Assembly (NCBI GenBank): GCA_028280845.1
Contig: JANQKZ010000034.1
Coordinates: 1 to 64,000, forward strand
Direction of reading: 5' to 3'
Length of the DNA: 64,000 nt
DNA from: Opitutales bacterium
GTDB lineage: Bacteria; Verrucomicrobiota; Verrucomicrobiia; Opitutales; JABSRG01
The notes below the pieces were generated by a model. That model ran no database searches. It was not told the origin of the DNA and saw only the letters and a list, made by a program, of their open reading frames with translations. Made by a program: the position numbers and the translations under genes. Shown in pieces: positions 42,712 through 51,261 of this stretch; position 1 is the first letter of the stretch, and each line of letters begins with the position of its first letter.

Positions 42712-42871
42712 GTTAAGATTGTTACAAATAAGTTACGATATAGGCAATCTATTTAATGTTACAATTTTTCCTAATGGGGTTTAGATGTTGAGTAAACGAA
42801 GCCCTTGTCAGGTGGCGGGGCATCTGCGAAAGAGAAGAACCAGGGGAGGAGCTCCAGTAATTGTTATCCCA

Positions 42872-43645
42872 GTGAAGCGTTTTCAAGATCAAGTCGTAGT
42901 AGTGACCGGTGGAGCCAAAGGAATGGGCGCGGCGGTCAGTCGTCAGTTTGTGGAAGAGGGCGGCCGTATTGTCTGTCTGGATATCGATGCGGAGGCGGGG
43001 GAGGCTCTAGCCGCTTCCCTGGGAGCATCCTGTTTGTTTTACGCTGTGGATGTAAGGAAAGGTGAAGCCATTCGGGAGGCCATCCAAGCGGGTCGGGGTA
43101 AATTCGGCCCGGTGAATCACTTGGTAAATTCTGCAGGCGTGCAGGGCTACTCAAATGCCCTCGACACAACGGAAGCGGAGTGGGATCGGGTGATGGAGAT
43201 CAACTTAAAGAGTGCCTGGTTGGCTGCAAGGGAGACGATCCCGGATATCCAATCGGCGGGAGGAGGCTGCGTCGTTAATATTGCGAGCGTAAATGCGCTC
43301 CATTGCCAGCGGAACACATTACCCTATGCGACGAGTAAGGCGGCCTTATTGGGGTTGACCCGAAGCATCGCTCTAGACTATGGGCCTACGGTCCGTTCGG
43401 TAGCGATCTGTCCAGGCACGGTGAACACACCGATGCTGGAGGAGGCTTTAGCGACTTTTTCCGAACCTGAGAAGATGATGCAGGAGATCCGGGATATCAG
43501 CATTGCGAAACGGGTGGCGGAACCGGAAGAAATTGCCAAATTGATCGCCTTTGTGTGTAGTGCAGATGGCAGTTTCATGACCGGACAGGCGGTCCGGATC
43601 GATGGTGGGTTGGGAATCGAAATCGGAGGCGTAGGAAATTCATGA
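42872..43645 (+). CDS. Short-chain dehydrogenase/reductase
   Basis: A 257-residue NAD(P)-dependent SDR of the classical type. It has the cofactor motif [22 protein letters not shown], catalytic Asn region NLKSAWLAA, the Ser of [10 protein letters not shown] and Y-x3-K ([13 protein letters not shown]). The C-terminus [11 protein letters not shown] is typical. A GTG at 42872 is chosen because classical SDRs begin about here; an upstream in-frame ATG at 42785 would add a basic 29-residue leader. It overlaps the following dehydratase gene (ATGA), so it probably oxidises the sugar that feeds it, giving a lactone (inference). Confidence 0.9.
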   Translation: MKRFQDQVVVVTGGAKGMGAAVSRQFVEEGGRIVCLDIDAEAGEALAASLGASCLFYAVDVRKGEAIREAIQAGRGKFGPVNHLVNSAGVQGYSNALDTTEAEWDRVMEINLKSAWLAARETIPDIQSAGGGCVVNIASVNALHCQRNTLPYATSKAALLGLTRSIALDYGPTVRSVAICPGTVNTPMLEEALATFSEPEKMMQEIRDISIAKRVAEPEEIAKLIAFVCSADGSFMTGQAVRIDGGLGIEIGGVGNS

Positions 43646-44874
43646 AAATAACCGATTTAAATGCCACCACAGTAACCGTGCCCCTAGAGGCGCCGCTTCG
43701 GCATTCGGCGGGATGCCATTGGGGGCGGTTTGTACGGACTATCATCGAGATTAGGACCGACGAGGGCATCTCCGGTTGGGGCGAAATGGGGGGAGGCGGG
43801 GAGTCTGCGGAAGCCGTATTTGCGGGAATGAAGGCCTACCTGGTCGGCGAGGATCCGATGCAGATTGAATCGCTGCGCTGGAAGCTGTGCAACCCTACGG
43901 GCTCCCTTTACAATAACCGAAATCAGGAGTTCGCGGCGATCGAATTCGCCTGCCTCGATATCATCGGCAAAAAGCTGGGAGTTCGCGCATGCGATTTACT
44001 GGGGGGCGCGTTGAGAGAGCGTATTCCTTTTATATCCTATCTGTTTTTTCGTTTTCCGAATGAGGAAACGGGCATCGGAGGGGAAAGCAGCCCGGAAGCA
44101 ATGGTGCAGCACACGCGTGACCTTGTCGACCGATATGGGTTCAAGACGCATAAATTAAAAGCCGGGCTATTCCCGCCCGGACATGAAGTCGAAGTTATGG
44201 AGGCCCTGCATGCCGCGTTTCCCGAAGATGGGTTGCGAATCGATGCCAACGCGGTGTGGTCGGTTGAGACCGGTCTGTCGGTTGCTCAGGCTCTGCGCGA
44301 CCAGGGCCTGGAATACCTGGAGGACCCGTGCTGGGGACTGGAAGCTGCACGCCGGTTGCGGCAGCTTTCGGGAATGCCGATGGCGACCAATATGAGTGTG
44401 ATCAATTTTGAGCAGCTCGCTTCGAATGCACGCGACCCGGCCTTTGACGTTATTCTTTTGGACACCACCTTCTGGGGAGGTTTGCGGAATGCCTGGAAAG
44501 CCGGGATTGTTTGCGAAAAAATGCAGCTGAATAGCGCGGTGCATAGCTCTGGAGAGCTTGGAGTTCAACTGGCAACGATGCTGCACCTGACTGCCGTCCT
44601 CCCCAATCTTTCCTATGCTACTGACGCCCACTACCATCACCTGACCGATGACATCCTGGTGGGCGGAAAGATGCAGTATGTAGACGGTTGTCTGCCGGTT
44701 CCTTTGGGGCCGGGTCTGGGGGTCGAGGTATCGAGAGATAAACTCGACCAGTACGCTGAACTCTACCAGGAGCTTGGCGGGTATCCCTATGATCGCGACC
44801 CCTCACGCCCGGATTGGTATTCCGTCTGGCCCGAGCGCAATTGGGCCGACCCGAAGGCGGCGGGATTGATTTAG
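43642..44874 (+). CDS. Enolase-superfamily acid-sugar dehydratase, glucarate dehydratase-like
   Basis: A 410-residue member of the mandelate racemase/muconate lactonising group. Acid-base Lys pair K171/K173 (HKLKAG), metal ligands D201, E227 and N250, extra active-site N203, and H301 (HSSGELG) with a following Asp (YATDAHYHH) reproduce the glucarate dehydratase pattern. It likely dehydrates an aldonate or aldarate to a 2-keto-3-deoxy acid. The substrate cannot be fixed. It is coupled to the SDR gene, and the SMP-30 lactonase lies beyond a broken VOC gene on the other strand. Confidence 0.9.
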   Translation: MKITDLNATTVTVPLEAPLRHSAGCHWGRFVRTIIEIRTDEGISGWGEMGGGGESAEAVFAGMKAYLVGEDPMQIESLRWKLCNPTGSLYNNRNQEFAAIEFACLDIIGKKLGVRACDLLGGALRERIPFISYLFFRFPNEETGIGGESSPEAMVQHTRDLVDRYGFKTHKLKAGLFPPGHEVEVMEALHAAFPEDGLRIDANAVWSVETGLSVAQALRDQGLEYLEDPCWGLEAARRLRQLSGMPMATNMSVINFEQLASNARDPAFDVILLDTTFWGGLRNAWKAGIVCEKMQLNSAVHSSGELGVQLATMLHLTAVLPNLSYATDAHYHHLTDDILVGGKMQYVDGCLPVPLGPGLGVEVSRDKLDQYAELYQELGGYPYDRDPSRPDWYSVWPERNWADPKAAGLI

Positions 44875-45167
44875 CTTCCAGCCCCAGTTTGTTGCTCCCA
44901 AACATTAAAGCGGACCCCAAAGGGATCTTCGATGTAGCAATCCTTCCCTTTGCCGTGCCAACGCAAAATCTTACACCCGTTCGCCAGGAAATGTGCCTTG
45001 GCTGTGTCCAGATCATCCACAAAGAGCTCCATAACAGGGCCGGCGATTGCCTGATCCTCAATAATAAACAGTTCAAAGGAGAAGCATCGAGGTCGGTATG
45101 CGTGCTGTTTCCCGGCCGATGCGGGAAACCGAAACCCTTGGTCTAAAAGGCATAGGCCTGTTGGGGC
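44871..45167 (-). pseudogene. Truncated VOC/glyoxalase-family gene remnant
   Basis: On the minus strand an open frame from 45167 to a TAA at 44871-44873 encodes a clear VOC C-terminal module: PVMELFVDDLDTAKAHFLAN, then KDCYIEDPFGVRFNVWEQ. The frame has no start codon in its first 60 codons and opens directly after a TGA. Another frame supplies ATG-AAA-ATC-ACC-ATG at 45183-45169, a VOC-like MKITM start, but it does not connect without a frameshift. Its last bases overlap the dehydratase stop. The first beta-alpha-beta module is missing. I read it as a decayed gene; sequencing error cannot be excluded. Confidence 0.6.
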
Positions 45168-45216
45168 TCATGGTGATTTTCATCGGAGCTGAGGGGTAGA
45201 AGAAGGAGCGTAAGAT

Positions 45217-46068
45217 TTAGCGGGGAAAAGGTGTGGTGGGAAGACCCCGGACTCCGGGTTTGCAGGAGAAAACGCTACCGCTGAGGGGAAATTGAGCTCT
45301 CTCTTCCGGGCTAAGACCGAGGCTGGCCGTGGTGATGAAGAGGGTGTCGAGCAGGGGGCCGCCAAACCAACAGGCGGTCACTTTCAAGGCGGGGATGGGG
45401 ATTTCCTCCAGGAGTTCGCCGGTTGCCGGATGAAAGCACCGGACGCAGGCCCCTTCCCAGAAAGCGATCCAGAGGTTGCCGGTTTTGTCTATGGTCATTC
45501 CATCGGGAATGCCGCTGAGGGGGGCCGTGGTGAAGGCGGGGCGGGGATTAGAGATTGCTCCTGTCTGCGGCTGATAGTCGAAAATATCGACTTTTCGGGT
45601 AGGAGAATCGATGTAGTAGAACCGTTCCCCCTGCCAGCACAACCCGTTGGAGCAGGATACCCCCTGGTGCACGGTGGACCAGGACCCGTCGGGGTCTAAC
45701 CGAAAGAGGGATCCCCGACCTGTATCGCTCATCGTTCCGGCAAAGAACCTGCCTGCAGGGTCACACTTTCCGTCATTGAAACGCCCCTGCATCGTGGCCA
45801 AGGGAGGCGAATTCAATGGAATCACTTTTCCAGTTCCAAGATCGAGTCGTTTAAATCCGGTTTCGCATGCCAGAAGCAGGTCTCCCCCCCGGCAAGGGAC
45901 AACAGTTCCGACTTGCTCTCCAATGCGCCACTCTCGCTGGTGGCCAGTCTCGGGGTTCAGCGCCAGGACATGGCCAGGTATAATATCCACCCAGTAAAGG
46001 GTATCTTTCCACCAGACCGGTCCTTCGCCTACGACGGATTCACGTTGCCAGACAAGGTTCAGATCCAT
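45217..46068 (-). CDS. SMP-30/gluconolactonase-family lactonase
   Basis: A 283-residue six-bladed beta-propeller, a metal-dependent sugar lactonase. It opens ESVVGEGPVWWKDTLYWVDI (metal ligand Glu15) and has GRFNDGKCDPAGRFFAGTM, SNGLCWQGERFYYIDS (ligand Asn) and GIPDGMTIDKTGNLWIAFWE (ligand Asp). It starts 7 bases after the sulfatase stop on the same strand, so both come from one transcript. No signal peptide is present, so it acts in the cytoplasm. With the SDR and dehydratase it fits an oxidative sugar pathway (dehydrogenase, lactonase, dehydratase). Confidence 0.92.
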   Translation of the reverse strand: MDLNLVWQRESVVGEGPVWWKDTLYWVDIIPGHVLALNPETGHQREWRIGEQVGTVVPCRGGDLLLACETGFKRLDLGTGKVIPLNSPPLATMQGRFNDGKCDPAGRFFAGTMSDTGRGSLFRLDPDGSWSTVHQGVSCSNGLCWQGERFYYIDSPTRKVDIFDYQPQTGAISNPRPAFTTAPLSGIPDGMTIDKTGNLWIAFWEGACVRCFHPATGELLEEIPIPALKVTACWFGGPLLDTLFITTASLGLSPEERAQFPLSGSVFSCKPGVRGLPTTPFPR

Positions 46069-46075
46069 GGGACAA

Positions 46076-47653
46076 TCAATCGAGTTTTTCGTCGTAGTCG
46101 GTGGGGAATACCCACCCTGTGTTTTCGGGCCCGATTTCCCCCTTCAGGTATTTCTCATAGAAATTGCGCTGAGCGGCATTGGAGTAGTGAAATTGCATAA
46201 AGTAGTCGGGGTCGCCTAAAGTTCGGGGATCTCCCTGTTCGGCCAGTTCAGCCAGCATCAGCTTTTCGAGTTCCACTTTGAGTTCCTGGTATTGGGGATG
46301 CTCGGCGAGGTTGCGAATACACTCCGGATCCGAACCGATATGGTATAGTTCTTCGGCCGGGCGCTTCCCCAGGTTGAGCTCCCAGAATTTGTAGGTCTCC
46401 AGGTTTTTCCGGTTGTCGATCAGATAGGTTTTGATGGCTCCCCCATCGGTCGCGAGGTATCCGGTTTCCGGATTTCCAGCGGGCCACAGGTCGGGCTGAT
46501 AATTTCGAATATAGAGAAACTCCCCGCGCACGATCCCCCGCATGGGATAGCCCGCATCGCCGGGACGCCCGATGTCGTGGCGTTCCTTTCCAATGAGCAT
46601 GAATTGTTCACCCGGTCGATTTTGTCCCGCTTTCCCGGATTGGAGGATATCCACAAGGCTGGTGCCTTCGATGGGTTGCATCCCGGATTCATCTTCGGAA
46701 ATTCCCGCGATTTCCAAAAAGGTTGGGGCAAAATCACTGAAATTGATAATGTCGTCCACCGCGCGCCCGGCACCCTGGATTCCCCGGGGCCACATGATGG
46801 CCAGGGGCAGGTGATTTGAGTATTCGTAGCTATTGGCTTTGGCGCGGGGAAAGGGCATGCCGTTGTCCGCAGTCACAACAATCATGGTGTTCCCCAGCAA
46901 GCCCTCGGCCTCTAACAGGTTCAGCATGGCGACAAGATGATGATCGAAATAATCGATTTCATAGGCGTAATCGAGCATGTCGTGCCGCGTTTCAGGCGTA
47001 TCTGGCCAAAAGGCCGGCACCTGGTCAATGTCGCTGAGCTGCTTGCCGCCCTTGCGAACGCCGGATTGGTATTCGTAGGCCCGGTGGGGTTCAAGTGAAC
47101 CGTACCAGAAAAAAAACGGCTGCCCCGGGTCGCGGTCCTCGAGGAAGAGGCGAAAGTTTTCCGCATAATCGATGGATGTGATTTCATGAGTGGGGGCCAC
47201 GGTTCTTGCCTCGCTATATCGATTGACGAGTAGGTCGCGCGGGCTGCCATCCTCATGCTTCACCACTCCCGGGGCCCATCCCTTGCCGGTATACCCAACA
47301 TGGTAGCCGTTTTCATCAAGCACTTCGGCGACAGACTTAAATTTGGGAGGAAAGTAAGGCCAGTGGTTGGCCGCGGCCTCGAGTTGCCAGCTATTGCGGC
47401 CTGTCACGATGGAGGAGCGGGAGGGCGAGCACTTGGCATTGCTGGTGTAGGCCCGATTGAATAGGATACCTTCCCGAGCGATCCGGTCGAAGCCTGGGGT
47501 GTTGACCCATTCGCACCCGTAAGCCCCCATGTGTTTCCAGGTGATATCGTCTCCAATGACGAAGAGGATGTTCGGTCGTTCATGGTGGGCAGCAGAGGCG
47601 TTGGCGCCGGCCATGAGCAACGTGGATACTAGGGCTAAGAGGAGCTTCGGCAT
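46076..47653 (-). CDS. Secreted sulfatase 1 (formylglycine type)
   Basis: A 525-residue sulfatase with signal peptide (LLLALVSTLLMAGANASA). The ATG at 47653 is chosen because the signal peptide begins there; the longer frame from 47725 overlaps the divergent promoter. The active-site Cys75 in CSPSRSSIVTGR must be converted to formylglycine by an enzyme not encoded here. Metal-binding D35-D36 and the TADNG motif match the family, closest to N-sulfoglucosamine sulfohydrolase or heparan-type sulfatases in overall look. Substrate unknown. Co-transcribed with the lactonase. Confidence 0.93.
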   Translation of the reverse strand: MPKLLLALVSTLLMAGANASAAHHERPNILFVIGDDITWKHMGAYGCEWVNTPGFDRIAREGILFNRAYTSNAKCSPSRSSIVTGRNSWQLEAAANHWPYFPPKFKSVAEVLDENGYHVGYTGKGWAPGVVKHEDGSPRDLLVNRYSEARTVAPTHEITSIDYAENFRLFLEDRDPGQPFFFWYGSLEPHRAYEYQSGVRKGGKQLSDIDQVPAFWPDTPETRHDMLDYAYEIDYFDHHLVAMLNLLEAEGLLGNTMIVVTADNGMPFPRAKANSYEYSNHLPLAIMWPRGIQGAGRAVDDIINFSDFAPTFLEIAGISEDESGMQPIEGTSLVDILQSGKAGQNRPGEQFMLIGKERHDIGRPGDAGYPMRGIVRGEFLYIRNYQPDLWPAGNPETGYLATDGGAIKTYLIDNRKNLETYKFWELNLGKRPAEELYHIGSDPECIRNLAEHPQYQELKVELEKLMLAELAEQGDPRTLGDPDYFMQFHYSNAAQRNFYEKYLKGEIGPENTGWVFPTDYDEKLD

Positions 47654-47745
47654 GACGAAACGTTGAGGGCCGGAGATGTAAAAGTCGAAGATTATTGGTG
47701 CTTTCAAGATTGCCGTTGAGAACAAAGCTGGGCCTCATTTCAGAT

Positions 47746-49269
47746 ATGCGGTTTCGTCTTCTTGTCTTTGCTTTTTTATTCGCAGGATCTTTCCTGCCCC
47801 TTGTGCTTTCGCAGGTCGACTTTCCCCTGGGTCCCGATTCGCGAATGCAACCAGGGGTGCCTGCCGGGGAGCTCATCGGGCTTACGATGGAGCATAGTAG
47901 CTATTACCCGGGCACGGTTCGACCGCTGTGGGTCTACCTTCCTGCCGGATTTGACAGGGAGGCAAGCTATCCGGTTATGGTGTTCTCCGACGGGCATAAT
48001 TTCAGGAGCCGGGAAAGTCATTGGTACGCGCCCATAGTATTGGATAACCTGATACATAAGGGAGAGATACCGTCAATGATCGCGGTCTTTGTGAAGTGGG
48101 GAGAGGTGCCCGCCCTGGAACCTGAGACTGCGTTTGATCGAATGAACCGAAGCTTTGAGTATGACTCGGTAGGCGACCGCTATGCTCGATTTCTGGATGG
48201 GGAGGTCTTTCCATTGGTGGAGAGGGAGTTGGGGGTTCAACTTACTGATGATCCCAACTTGAGAGGGATCGCGGGCAGCAGTTCAAGTGGGATTGCTGCG
48301 GTTAATGCAGCCTTTATGCGACCAGACCTATTTCGAAGGGCTTACAGCGGGGTGGGGACATTCGTAGGATTTCGAGGTGGGCAAAACCTGGCAACCTATG
48401 CCCGGAAAATGGAACCCAAGCCCATCAGGGTGTTTTTACAGGGCGCGCGGAATGATTTAGATAACCATGCGGGGAACTGGTGGATATCCAATCAGAATAT
48501 GCTAAGCGCATTTCAATATCACAATTATGCGGTAAATTTTGAGTGGGGGGAAGGGGGGCACAACCCGATTCATAGTGGATTTATTTTTCCTAAAGCCATG
48601 CGCTGGTTATGGGCGGAATGGGAACAGCCCATCCTTCCCGGTAGCATTCAGGAAAAGTCGAGGTTAGCCAACATCCTGCGGGATGGTAGCCCTTGGTATG
48701 TGCTCTCAGGGGAGCGGGCAGAATGGGAAGAACGGTCGAATCGCGAGGTTTCCTGGAGGGCGGGAGCCTGGTTGATCAGTGACAAGCATCTCCTATATAC
48801 GCCGGAAGGAGATGAAACCAGGGCTGTGGCCGAGTGGAATTCTGAACTGGCCGCGGTGGCTCTATCCCCGGATCACTCTATTCTGGCGGTTGTGTTTGCC
48901 CACAGTCGATTTGGATGGGCTTACCAACCCCAAGCCGATGGCAGCCTGAGCTTTGGTCAACCGTTTTACCACATGCATATTCCAGAAGACGCGGATTCCA
49001 ATCGGGCAGGCGGGGCTGTCTTCGATGCGTTGGGACAACTCTATGTGGCAACTCGGATAGGGATTCAGGTCTTTGGGCATCAGGGACGTTGCGATGCGAT
49101 CCTTGAGCTTCCCGACCAGAAGTGGGTGCAGCACCTGTCTTTCGGGGGGCCTGACGGGCGAACCCTCCTTGCCCAGGTTGCGGATGGGACCGTTTACGGG
49201 CGGGAAATGAAAGTACGGGGCGGAAGCACGACCGGAACCCCTCGGAAGTCCCCTGTCTTTTTGAGATAA
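47746..49269 (+). CDS. Secreted esterase fused to a beta-propeller-like domain
   Basis: A 507-residue exported protein. A signal peptide (LLVFAFLFAGSFLPLVLS) is followed by an esterase-D/enterochelin-esterase alpha/beta hydrolase (about 30-315). That domain has nucleophile motif GSSSSG, the VMVFSDGHNF oxyanion region and catalytic His in GEGGHNPIHSG. The C-terminal 190 residues have propeller-like repeats (AAVALSPDHSILAVVFAHSR; GAVFDALGQLYVATRIGIQV), resembling SMP-30. The ATG at 47746 follows CTCATTTCAGAT. It diverges from sulfatase 1 with 92 bases between them, suggesting shared control. It might remove acetyl or feruloyl groups from polysaccharide (inference). Confidence 0.88.
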   Translation: MRFRLLVFAFLFAGSFLPLVLSQVDFPLGPDSRMQPGVPAGELIGLTMEHSSYYPGTVRPLWVYLPAGFDREASYPVMVFSDGHNFRSRESHWYAPIVLDNLIHKGEIPSMIAVFVKWGEVPALEPETAFDRMNRSFEYDSVGDRYARFLDGEVFPLVERELGVQLTDDPNLRGIAGSSSSGIAAVNAAFMRPDLFRRAYSGVGTFVGFRGGQNLATYARKMEPKPIRVFLQGARNDLDNHAGNWWISNQNMLSAFQYHNYAVNFEWGEGGHNPIHSGFIFPKAMRWLWAEWEQPILPGSIQEKSRLANILRDGSPWYVLSGERAEWEERSNREVSWRAGAWLISDKHLLYTPEGDETRAVAEWNSELAAVALSPDHSILAVVFAHSRFGWAYQPQADGSLSFGQPFYHMHIPEDADSNRAGGAVFDALGQLYVATRIGIQVFGHQGRCDAILELPDQKWVQHLSFGGPDGRTLLAQVADGTVYGREMKVRGGSTTGTPRKSPVFLR

Positions 49270-49294
49270 CTCAGGTTTTGTAAAAAAATCGTTA

Positions 49295-49585
49295 ATGCTC
49301 ATAATCCGGCGCGGCCCGGGAATATCTCTGGGGTGTCCGCGTCCTACCTTTGTGTCTCGATTATGGCCTAAACTTTTCTTATTCGGTTTAATCACGCTGT
49401 TTGCTGCATGGGGGGCCGGGTGCTCAAGTGTCAGCATCCAGCAGCAACGCCTGCTTGCTCTGCAACAAATGCAGGAGACCGACCGTCTGGCCTTTAGTGA
49501 CTGGACGCCCTTGTCGTCTCAAGTGGAACCTGGCGCTGCCAATACGGGAGGTGGAGTCGCCAGTGGGTGTAGTTCCTGTCGATGA
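49295..49585 (+). CDS. Short DUF4266-like putative lipoprotein
   Basis: A 96-residue protein with a late hydrophobic signal (LFLFGLITLFAAWGAGC) and a Cys-terminated lipobox-like end. A short mature part follows, ending GGGVASGCSSCR, the Gly/Cys-rich tail characteristic of DUF4266 proteins. Translation may begin at 49295 or at a GTG near 49349. Its stop overlaps the TlpA start as ATGA. DUF4266 proteins often occur with a TlpA thioredoxin and an outer-membrane barrel, as here. The role is unknown; the C-terminal Cys pair suggests redox or metal binding. Confidence 0.75.
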   Translation: MLIIRRGPGISLGCPRPTFVSRLWPKLFLFGLITLFAAWGAGCSSVSIQQQRLLALQQMQETDRLAFSDWTPLSSQVEPGAANTGGGVASGCSSCR

Positions 49586-50118
49586 AACGGAAATCCCAGA
49601 TGTTTCTCGGAGCCCCATTCCTAATGTTGCTCTCCGCTTTGGTCAGCTTTGCGAAAACTGCCAATGAAGGGTTGAACTGGGACCAGCTGTCCCTGCCAGA
49701 GGTGAGCTCGGAGCGCGAAGTGGTTTTTGCAGACTATAGTGGGCAGCTCGTTTTGCTCGATTTTTTTGCCTATTGGTGCGCGCCTTGTCGCGATGCCAGC
49801 AAGGGGCTTTCCCGGGAAATCGAGACCTATTACTCGGAACGCAATGGGAATCCAGCTGGTATTCCAGTTCATGTCCTGGGAATCAATATCGAACCTTCCC
49901 GCCCGGATAAGACCATAGCCTTCGTCAAGCAAACCGGCATGTCCAAGGCGCTCCACGACGAGGATGGCGTCCTGGTAGATCTCTACGGAGTGGAGGTGTT
50001 GCCAACTCTGGTTCTGCTTGATTTTTCCAACCCGTCATCACCTGAGGTGGTCCATAAATCCGTCGGATACTTTGGAGCTGAGGAGTGGCGCCATGTAATC
50101 GATCAAGTTTCCAGGTAA
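49582..50118 (+). CDS. TlpA-like exported thioredoxin 1
   Basis: A 178-residue protein with a signal peptide (MFLGAPFLMLLSALVSFA) and a thioredoxin domain. The active site is FFAYWCAPCRD (C66/C69) and the cis-Pro loop is EVLPTLVLLD. A TlpA-type insert is visible between them. It probably exchanges disulfides in the periplasm, perhaps with the Cys tail of the preceding DUF4266 protein. Start overlaps that gene; its stop is 2 bases before the barrel gene. All three likely form one transcript. Confidence 0.9.
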   Translation: MKRKSQMFLGAPFLMLLSALVSFAKTANEGLNWDQLSLPEVSSEREVVFADYSGQLVLLDFFAYWCAPCRDASKGLSREIETYYSERNGNPAGIPVHVLGINIEPSRPDKTIAFVKQTGMSKALHDEDGVLVDLYGVEVLPTLVLLDFSNPSSPEVVHKSVGYFGAEEWRHVIDQVSR

Positions 50119-50120
50119 GC

Positions 50121-51218
50121 ATGTTAGGTCTGTTATCCAGGGTTCGTTTGTTGCCCATTTTTTACGGAGTGTCGCTGCTGGGGATCTCGGCCAATGTTCC
50201 CTGGGATACAGGAATCAGTGGCCTGGTCTCGGACGATCTCCGCATGATTCAGGGGGATGCCCGAGTAGAATTTGGAGGACTGGAGTGGGACAATGACTTT
50301 ACCGCAAGTATTACCCATTTCGACATCGACTATCGTCCAGCTTCCTTTGATGCGCTGGGCTTTGAAACGGATCGTAGGGAAGATCGGTTTGGGGCGCGGT
50401 TGCAGCTGGAAAAACGGCTTCGGGGAAATTTCTCGCTCAACGGAATCGCAACGGCCTATAAGGGTTTTGGAGATTTTCAATCCATCTGGCTAGCAGAATA
50501 TTATGAGCAACAGTTTTCAGATTTGGATTTTCCGGGGTTTGATACCTGGGAAGAACCGAACCCCCATGGTTTCGCCGGAGCCTTGACCGGCAGTTGGGAA
50601 TTCAGGCCGGGGTTATCGAAATTGGAGCTAAGCGTATCCCAATCTGCGGACAAGATTTCTCCCGGGTACGAAATTGATTTTGATGGCCTGGTCCAGGGGT
50701 TGACCTGGTTGACAACCACATCTGTTGCCTTGCGCTGGGAGGAGGTCCTCACCCCACGAATCCGGGCAATCTTTCAGGCTTCGGTATCGGAAACCACAGA
50801 GAGAGAGAAACGCTGGAATGGGAATGCGCGTTTATTTTGGAGCGTGTCCGAACGACTTGTGCTTCGAGCCGATGTCGGGGGCGCAACGGAGTCTCCGGAT
50901 TTCGAGGCTGCCTTTGGGGGAGCCACCCTGGATTGGGGGATATCCGAGCAATGGGCGATTATAGTGGGAGGACGTGCTTATTATGACTCAGGCGAATTGC
51001 AGAATGACGGGTTGTTTTCGACTGCGGCGCCAGCCTTGCGCTCCTACAGTTACACGTTGGGCACTCGTTATATGGGGGGAAATTGGGCAGTCCGAGTGGC
51101 GGTGGGTGGTGTCAACTCGGATTACGAAGAGGGAAATCCCGATCTCGACTTTTTTCAAAACCTCTACACGGACCGTGACTATTTAAATTTCAATGCCTCG
51201 TTTTCTTACGGTTTTTAG
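50121..51218 (+). CDS. Outer-membrane beta-barrel protein (DUF3570-like context)
   Basis: A 365-residue exported barrel. A signal peptide (LLPIFYGVSLLGISANV) is followed by alternating hydrophobic strands with polar loops (FTASITHFDIDYRPASF; NFSLNGIATAYKGFGD; VALRWEEVLTPRIRAIFQAS) to a terminal Phe (NASFSYGF), the BAM recognition residue. The start at 50121 sits 2 bases after the TlpA stop. In other bacteria DUF4266 proteins neighbour DUF3570 barrels; this one occupies that position, but I cannot confirm the same family from sequence alone. Transport function unknown. Confidence 0.82.
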   Translation: MLGLLSRVRLLPIFYGVSLLGISANVPWDTGISGLVSDDLRMIQGDARVEFGGLEWDNDFTASITHFDIDYRPASFDALGFETDRREDRFGARLQLEKRLRGNFSLNGIATAYKGFGDFQSIWLAEYYEQQFSDLDFPGFDTWEEPNPHGFAGALTGSWEFRPGLSKLELSVSQSADKISPGYEIDFDGLVQGLTWLTTTSVALRWEEVLTPRIRAIFQASVSETTEREKRWNGNARLFWSVSERLVLRADVGGATESPDFEAAFGGATLDWGISEQWAIIVGGRAYYDSGELQNDGLFSTAAPALRSYSYTLGTRYMGGNWAVRVAVGGVNSDYEEGNPDLDFFQNLYTDRDYLNFNASFSYGF

Positions 51219-51261
51219 TCCGAAGCGCTGGTAACTGTCACTTTTTAACCCCTCACAACCG

